A stretch of 64,000 nucleotides of DNA. Origin: Marsupella aquatica (taxonomy: Eukaryota; Marchantiophyta). Below the pieces are notes generated by a model. That model worked only from the letters and a program-made list of their open reading frames with translations, was not told the DNA's origin and did not search any database. Shown piece by piece: positions 57,984 through 64,000 of the stretch (its first letter is position 1; each line of letters starts with the position of its first letter). The position numbers and the translations under genes are program-made. The DNA lies in contig OZ316892.1 of assembly GCA_973895155.1 (NCBI GenBank), forward strand, positions 20,708,001 to 20,772,000, read 5' to 3'.

Positions 57984-60006
57984 ATTGTTTCCGTGAATCC
58001 CCCCTCTGAGTCTTGAGGATCGGTTGCAACACTAGAGGTCGTTGTTCATGGCCCAAGTGCATGACACTAATGACTTCTGGAAGCAACAAACCCATGTCTG
58101 CATTTGTAATTGAAATACTGTACTCGTCAGAAATTTGAACTTTTAGATGTATAACAATCGCTGCAGTACCTGTGCTTTGAGATTTTCTCCTCACAAGATG
58201 GCAAGGTATGCCTCCATTTCGTCTCAATTTGGTGTTTATCCCGTGAAGCTGTCTGCTGCCAGAATGAACCATTAATTATTAGGCTGTGAAACGCGAGTAG
58301 TTGTGTACAGAATCCCGTGTACGACAATGCGATTTTCTATAAGAATTTAATTTTATGTGCTGCACTAATGAGTGCAAAGGTACTTAGCAGCGAGTATAAA
58401 CCAAAAGAATGTGGTGGGGATTGTTATTATTCATGTGGGCCGTGAGCACATCATGCATGTAGTTAGGAAATTGTCTATAGCTCAGAAAAGCTGTAGAGGC
58501 GCGGACATATATGTCTCTACTAGGAGACTTTCTGGAGTGCATCTCCCTAAACTAGCTGGATGCAAGACAGAATGATTAAAAAATGTAATGGATCCGCCCA
58601 GTTTGGAAGACATTTCTAAACCAGAAATTAAAGAAGGTAGTGGTCTTGAGGAAAGTCGGTGCAGGAAATATACAGTTCAACTGTATGTGCACTATCGCAG
58701 CACAAGGAAAGATGGTGGCCTTTGTGCCTAATGTTATCAAGATAGGCCCTACATCCCGAGAGAAAATACATGTAAAACCACCAATTCGAAAGCCCTTAGA
58801 CCGGATTTTAATTTCCATTTACCAGGTTTCTGTGGATGGACTCCTACTTAGGAATACTGCATTGGTGGGGCTGGAACATGCGGAGTAGCAAATGGTTTTC
58901 CAGTGCAGACAACAGGTTACAGAAGTTTGAGAACTTTATTGTTGTGTCCGGTCGTTGTTTTGGGAGTGTTGTGGATGCACCCATGTTGTGGTTGTGGCAG
59001 GAAGGTCACTGCAACGGTGCGGGTGTTGCAGCCATGTTATTGTTGCGAAGCGTCGTTTAAGGTGTGTTTGAAAGTGTTGGGTTTGCAGAAATGTACATTC
59101 TCATTTTGGTCATGTTGTCGTTTTGACGTATTGTCTTGTCCTGGTAGCTAGGTGGAGTGGCTTCAGAAAGGTAGTCGTTGCAGCCATGTTATTGTTGCGG
59201 AAGTGTAGAGTAACTCTACGAATGAACGAAGGCCGACTCCTGAACGACCGACGAAGCCATGAGCAAGCGATCAACGAATGTATGTAAGCCACGAACAAGG
59301 CCAAACGATGAACAACCTAAGAAATTTATTAGACTTTCATCGCTGATCAAGAACGAAGGACAACGGGATCCACTTGGTTCTTACTTGTATTGGAATTATA
59401 TTACTAGTCAAGAGCAACCAGGGATCGATTCCTCTGGGTGTGAATAGTGACAACAAACTAGCCCCAAAATGCCCGTTAATTATGCAGAGTAGTTTCTAGG
59501 TACACTTCGTGGAAATGAATCAGCTTTACCAACCAGTGGAAGACAATTAGCGCTGAGGCAGCACACCACATAAATACATGATGTTCAGTGCGAGTGGACA
59601 GCAGCCAAGGATCAACGATCCATCCTGTAATGCCCCGCATCTAATGGTGGCGATAATTATACAACATCAAAAACTGGCGTCTAAGCTAACTGCCCAACTA
59701 ATCTTCAATTATTGCATTGCATTGTGGACTCTTACGGAGCGAAGTCTCATCAACTATTCGCACACTTCGATCTCTATTTATTCAATACTACTAAAACTAA
59801 GGAAATTGCAGAGTCGCCATAGTAGCAATAGCAGAGAATTGCAATAGAAGGCTGTGTTTGACATTTCGGAGTAATCAACAGTTCCGGAGCTGCTCGACCG
59901 GCCAGGTCGCCAAGAGCAGGTAGCTAAGAGCTAGGGACTAACATCGATCTACGGACCACAGTTGTATAAAACACTGCTAAGTTCCTCTGAGTCCAACCTC
60001 CGAGCC
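57984..60006. other. Copy 2 interior, no confident gene
   Basis: Blocks match 47860-50790 of copy 1. An open plus frame near 58640-58888 (GNIQFNCMCTIAAQGKMVAF) is matched in copy 1 by a version with stops, so it is at best a single-copy relic. A GTTGTGG-rich repeat lies at 58930-59210. Confidence 0.4.
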
Positions 60007-60384
60007 TCAAAAGGTCGGCACGAAGCATTGGGTGCAACCGTACTCGCACACAGCAAACCCATTATAATACGTAGCTGGTACAGCAAACTGATAGGACCCC
60101 CCGGGATTATTGTAAATGACGATAGGTTCAGACAGGCTACCATTGAAGGTAGCAGTGTAATCGCTCTCGAAGCAAGTCAAGTAGAACAAACCATCATCTG
60201 AACTCGCGTAGTCGTCCATCGCGCACGTTGGCGTATCATTTTGCCCGAGGTTGTCCCAAAGTTGTGCGGATAAGGGGTACCCCAAGGGGTCCGTGTCGGA
60301 CGAGTACTGAGCTTGGAAATTGACACAACCATAGACAGTGGGGGCGAGCATGAACATAATGGCGAGGATAGATTTGGGATTCAT
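60007..60384 (-). CDS. Small secreted six-cysteine protein, copy 2, 125 aa
   Basis: Paralogue of the gene at 50850-51230, about three-quarters identical in protein. Signal peptide MNPKSILAIMFMLAPTVYG, all six cysteines, CVNFQAQY, PLSAQLWDNLG, ESDYTATF, YNNPGGSYQF and the CFVPTF end are kept. Changes concentrate in loops (residues 28-35, 55-60, 83-89 and 103-110) with compensating in-frame indels, which suggests selection on the protein. The frame continues upstream to an ATG at 60426, but the start at 60384 matches copy 1 and gives a clean signal peptide. Confidence 0.8.
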   Translation of the reverse strand: MNPKSILAIMFMLAPTVYGCVNFQAQYSSDTDPLGYPLSAQLWDNLGQNDTPTCAMDDYASSDDGLFYLTCFESDYTATFNGSLSEPIVIYNNPGGSYQFAVPATYYNGFAVCEYGCTQCFVPTF

Positions 60385-60427
60385 TTCGCACGAGGTCAAC
60401 GACAGAAGAATTAAAGAGTTGACCACA

Positions 60428-60433
60428 ATTATA
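60428..60433 (-). promoter_or_regulatory. TATA box of secreted Cys-rich gene, copy 2
   Basis: TATAAT in the context CCCGGCAGAGTATAATTGTGG on the minus strand, about 45-50 bp before the ATG at 60384; equivalent to the box in copy 1. Confidence 0.55.
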
Positions 60434-60479
60434 CTCTGCCGGGTGCCTTAGTTTTCGCTGTGGCGCACCGCAAGTAATA

Positions 60480-61886
60480 ATGAGACCACCGATCGAGCTG
60501 CAACACCAAATCGACCGCAGAAACAACGTCAGGCTGATAGATCTACTGTACATCCTGGAGGTACGAAATCTGCTTCCTGCTGAACTTAGACTTAACGATG
60601 CAGCATGGGATACGAGTAGGACCCATTTCTGAGATATATCTCATTCACTCTAGACCCCTCTTCCTTTGGATCGATCGTATGTCAGAAGGAAGTGTCCCTC
60701 TGACCTCCCTAAAGCAGTGAAAAAGAAACGCCCATACCTGACAGCCAATGTTCGATACTCAAGCGATAGTGTATTCTCCCTGCCAAACCTTCGATCTCCC
60801 TCTAACAGGTAAATAGAGTCATACATGCACGACAGTTCACGCTAAGGAAAATGCTAGCACTTCCAGATACAGTCAGGGATCGAGCGTGCTCAGATTTCGA
60901 TGGCAAATTGATCTGTGTTTGGGAGAAGCAGTGGTCGCTTATATTCACCGTGGAAGCATGAGAACAAAATCGTTGTCTTGCTGGAGAACGGTTGACAAAG
61001 ATGTAAGGCTAAATTCTGCTGCCGGTGTCATGCATGGTTCGATTTTCGTCTTAATTTACTTTGGCAGGGTCTTTGGTGGTCCTCTGTTCCTGGACCCGAG
61101 GGATTTGACTCCTTTGATACCGCCTGCAGATCTAGTCCGTAGAAAAGCCGGGCTCTGTTTGCCATTTAATTTAATTTAATCATAAAGCGACAGCACGGAG
61201 GGGATGTTTTGCAGGTATGTGTGGTGGATCAATTATTGAACTGCGGCGCAGCAAATCTGACGATATCGAGGAGTGTCGATTTCCCATGGACCGTAACGCA
61301 GATGCCATGCTATAAACGATGCGGCGTAAACCCGGCAAGCAATAATTGTAGAGATAGTTCATCCTGTGAACGCTGACTGGAGAATCACAGAACATTACAA
61401 ACACTTTGCTTTAATTGAAGTTAAATTAGGATTTGTTGTAATATATTTACTTTCCGGACAGAAGGAAAGGTCCATTTGGCGTCAAAGGACGGTCAAATAT
61501 GTGTCAATTTTTTCATATACAGACAATCAGATGCTTGCCTTCATTTCCACCTCCGGGTAGTGTGTCGATACTTACGAGTTCCCTAATTTAGATGTCGATT
61601 AGACCAGAATAATAGCTTCTGGTAATAATAGCGAATTGGTGCTGAACGGCAATCATCCTATTTTCCATCGAGGCATGGACGGAGACTGCCGAATGACACA
61701 AACTTTAGTGAGGTCCTACCTTCGGGTGGATCAAGGTTCTGGCTAAGCGTCAGTCACTGCATGTTCAGAATTACAGTATGATAACTTCTCCCTTCGCAAA
61801 TTTGAATTGCGCAACTCAATTGTTTAATTTCGGACGGAAGAATTTGCTAACGTATTTTTGCATTCCATGTCCACATAGTGAAGCTA
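60480..61886. other. Copy 2 end, no confident gene
   Basis: Partner of 51400-52840 in copy 1 at roughly 80-88% identity. Small frames present in both copies are discussed under rejected items. Confidence 0.45.
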
Positions 61887-61891
61887 GCAAG

Positions 61892-62199
61892 TGTTGACAA
61901 TCACTTTCGCTTAGACACTCAAAGCAAAGTGTGCTGCGCTTCTAAGTGTAAAGAATGATTGTAACCGACTGTATTGCTGTGTCCACCTCCCGGATATCAC
62001 GGCTTGATTTCAGCATGTCTATATTGATGATTTGTATCAAAGTGCTTAGTACGTTATCTGCTTTACCGTTGATCTTTAGGTCACTGTATTCTACCGGCTA
62101 GATGGATCAGTATCCATCCGTATCTCTGGCGTGTATTTATGTGGGGCCCCCGCCTCCCGTTCTCATTCATCGAAGAGATTAGTAAAGCAGTTTTCTTCA
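61892..62199 (+). mobile_element. Solo LTR, 308 bp, inside copy 2
   Basis: TGTTGACAATC...TTTTCTTCA is flanked by a 5-bp target-site duplication GCAAG (61887-61891 and 62200-62204). A TATTTATG and an AGTAAAGC element near the 3' end resemble LTR promoter and processing signals. The corresponding site in copy 1 (near 52838) lacks it. It is a different family from the 344-bp LTRs. Confidence 0.8.
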
Positions 62200-62416
62200 G
62201 CAAGCAGCTAGGGAGGCACCACTATAGACCATGGCCTGGGGCTGGCACTTACTTGCATGGTGTCCTTGGACAGAGCATAGCATGACTGTGTCATCGTCCT
62301 GGCAATGATAGCTGTTGGCCGTTACGTAGATTACTCGAGCCAACTAGGCAAGCGTTTTCTCGGAACCTACCAACAAACTCAACAAGGCTCACAACAAAAG
62401 GCTTTGACTGTAAGCC

Positions 62417-62460
62417 TTAGTTGAGATTGCGGTGTATATTTAATGCACGATCTCAACTAA
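62417..62460. other. 11-bp inverted repeat
   Basis: TTAGTTGAGAT (62417-62427) and its complement (62450-62460) enclose TGCGGTGTATATTTAATGCA, which also occurs at the right end of the element at 37285-37303. It may mark the edge of the second inverted-end element. Confidence 0.6.
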
Positions 62461-62941
62461 TGTATTAGTATGCTCTGCCCAAGTTAGCTAGAACATAAAT
62501 AAAGGTTCTCTCATTAATGGTGATTAAGTTAGCTAGAACATAAACAAAAACTCTATCATTAATCATATTGACTGTTATTTAAAAATACTAGACTAAATAA
62601 AGATTTTATCATTGATCATGATTGACTCTTATGTAAAGTACTAGATTTTGCCTTAACACTTAGACTCTATTACTAAAGAGACATGAATCCATTGGAAAGA
62701 AGTGTGGCCAAAACCAGGGCTCTATTTAAAGAATAAATATTTGGCAAAACATTAACCAAGACTTTATCAATCTTGGCTCTTAACCAAATTACTAAACAGT
62801 GCAACATTCATACTCTATTACAAAGCAAACTTGACTCCATTGGAAAGGAATGTTGTTTACAAAGCAAACAAGATTACACAAGGAAAAGGACACAAAGTCA
62901 ATTGGGCAGGAGCAAGCCACAACAAATGAAAGGTGCCAAAA
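62417..62941. mobile_element. Second copy of the inverted-end element, truncated by copia
   Basis: AGAACATAAA and ACTCTATCATTAAT, CACTTAGACTCTATTA, TCCATTGGAAAGAAGTGT, AAGACTYTATCAATC and the final AAAGGTGCCAAAA match the element at 36470-37306 in order. The match breaks at 62942, where a copia LTR starts. Confidence 0.65.
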
Positions 62942-64000
62942 TGTTGAGCATAGACGACATTCGTAACGGCAAGTCCATGAACCATCCAACGCACAAGAGT
63001 CGACACAGAGAGATACGTGGTTCACCTCCACATGAGGCTACGTCCACGGGAACACACAAGAGCTTTACTGCACTCTAGGCCGACCGGCCATACCAAACAT
63101 CCACAACACAAGCTCTCCCTATCTCTCAACTAGCTCCATAACAATGAGCCTTTGTTCCACCAGGGTCTGGCATCAGCCTTGGCTATATACACAACAGCAC
63201 TACCGCTAACATTAGCTAAGTCCTAACCCGAGTTAGCCTAACTATAGTTAGTTCATGAGTCACAAGACTAGAGCAATATCTAACAAACTCCCCCTTGACT
63301 CTTGTCTTGGGGACTGGACTAAATGCTACCATATGGAATCCTCAGCGGGAAGTTCTAGACAATCACCAAACCAGGTCTCCCCCTAAAAACCACAAGGGTT
63401 AACTAAGGGTTAACTAGAACTAAGCCGTAGCCTAACAGGAATGAGTAATCCATATACAAATAGTCACACATTGCTAAATAACTCTACTTGCACTACAACA
63501 GCAAAACCTGCAAAGTAGCACGGTGTCTTGAGAAACTCTCCAAAGGAATCACTTTGGTAAAGGCATCAGCGGGATTGAGTTTTCCATCAATCTTGACTAG
63601 CTCAAAAGTTTTATCAGACACTGCTTGCCTGATAAAATGGTACCTGATATCAATGTGCTTCACCCTGCTATCCATCACCTGGTTAGCAGCCAAGTGAAGA
63701 GCACTCTGACTATCACAGTTTAGAGTCATTTTTCCATGCTCTAAACCCATCTCCGCGATCAACTTATCCAACCAAATTGCTTCCTTTGCTGCTTCTGCTG
63801 CTGCAACATACTCTATTTCTGTAGTAGACTGAGATATGCACTTCTGCAAGGTAGATTTCCAACTGATACATCCTTCTCCAAGAGTGTAAACAAACCCAGT
63901 TGTAGATCTCCTTGTATCCAGACAGCGTCCATAGTCAGAATCTACATAGCCAACTAATGATCTATCTGATCTGTTATCAATAGTAATCCATAGTCTTGTG
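62942..64000 (-). mobile_element. Ty1/copia element of the same family, minus strand, partial
   Basis: 62942-63285 is a 344-bp LTR, about 95% identical to the LTRs of the first element; it is the 3' LTR of a minus-strand copy. The polypurine tract complement AACTCCCCCTTG follows at 63286. The rest of the element extends beyond the window. Confidence 0.93.
63493..63978 (-). pseudogene. copia RNase H, 3' end of pol, partial and frameshifted
   Basis: SWKSTLQKCISQSTTEIEYVA, DSQSALHLA and VKHIDIRYHFIRQ are the copia RNase H sequence and match the first element closely. At about 63980 one T is missing compared with that element, which shifts the frame. The gene is cut by the window end. Confidence 0.85.

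Larger units (their letters stand above)
52990..62290. repeat. Segmental duplication, copy 2
   Basis: Direct tandem partner of copy 1. It alone contains the DNRRLW gene block (about 56540-58130) and a 308-bp solo LTR. The divergence and the copy-specific insertions show that the duplication is old. Confidence 0.85.

Overview
The window looks like nuclear DNA of a land plant with motile sperm, most likely a bryophyte (liverwort or moss). Plant-type GT..AG introns split the housekeeping genes. There is a plant V-ATPase subunit d, a plant-type BAP31, a plant-type polyphenol oxidase and Ty1/copia elements primed by initiator tRNA-Met. A complete CFAP299 gene, a ciliary factor expected only where motile cilia or flagella exist, argues against seed plants. 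The species cannot be fixed from the sequence.

Layout. (1) 0.2-12 kb is the conserved genic part: a BAP31-like ER protein (minus), V-ATPase subunit d (plus, 10 exons, 351 aa) and, convergent with it, CFAP299 (minus, 11 exons, 259 aa). I rebuilt all three exon by exon and the reading phases close exactly. (2) 12.6-20.6 kb: a 36-bp minisatellite, then a full-length copia element (13522-20595; 344-bp LTRs, GGTCA target-site duplication). Its gag-pol is broken by four stops and by two copies of a short TIR element (about 300 bp, 8-bp target-site duplications). (3) 21.3-23.1 kb: a secretory-pathway nucleoside diphosphate kinase. (4) 23-39.7 kb: gene-poor DNA with many short tandem arrays, one possible kinase relic and an 840-bp element with long inverted ends. 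(5) 39.7-41.6 kb: an intronless polyphenol oxidase. (6) 42.1-62.3 kb: two diverged direct copies of a ~10-kb segment. Each holds a small secreted six-cysteine protein gene and a degenerate Arg-rich 22-residue repeat ORF, and each is associated with one gene of a DNRRLW-motif family (frameshifted in copy 1, intact but relocated and inverted in copy 2). A 308-bp solo LTR sits in copy 2 only. (7) 62.4-64 kb: a second copy of the inverted-end element, cut by a minus-strand copia of the same family as element 1, which runs off the window.

The genes at 0-41 kb are separate housekeeping or specialised genes with no visible operon-like relationship. The most unusual part is the duplicated block at 42-62 kb. 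It carries lineage-restricted fast-evolving genes (a secreted Cys-rich pair that resembles fungal secreted proteins, and the DNRRLW family) in a background of duplications, indels and mobile elements. All alignments here were made by eye and from memory of the families; no search was run.
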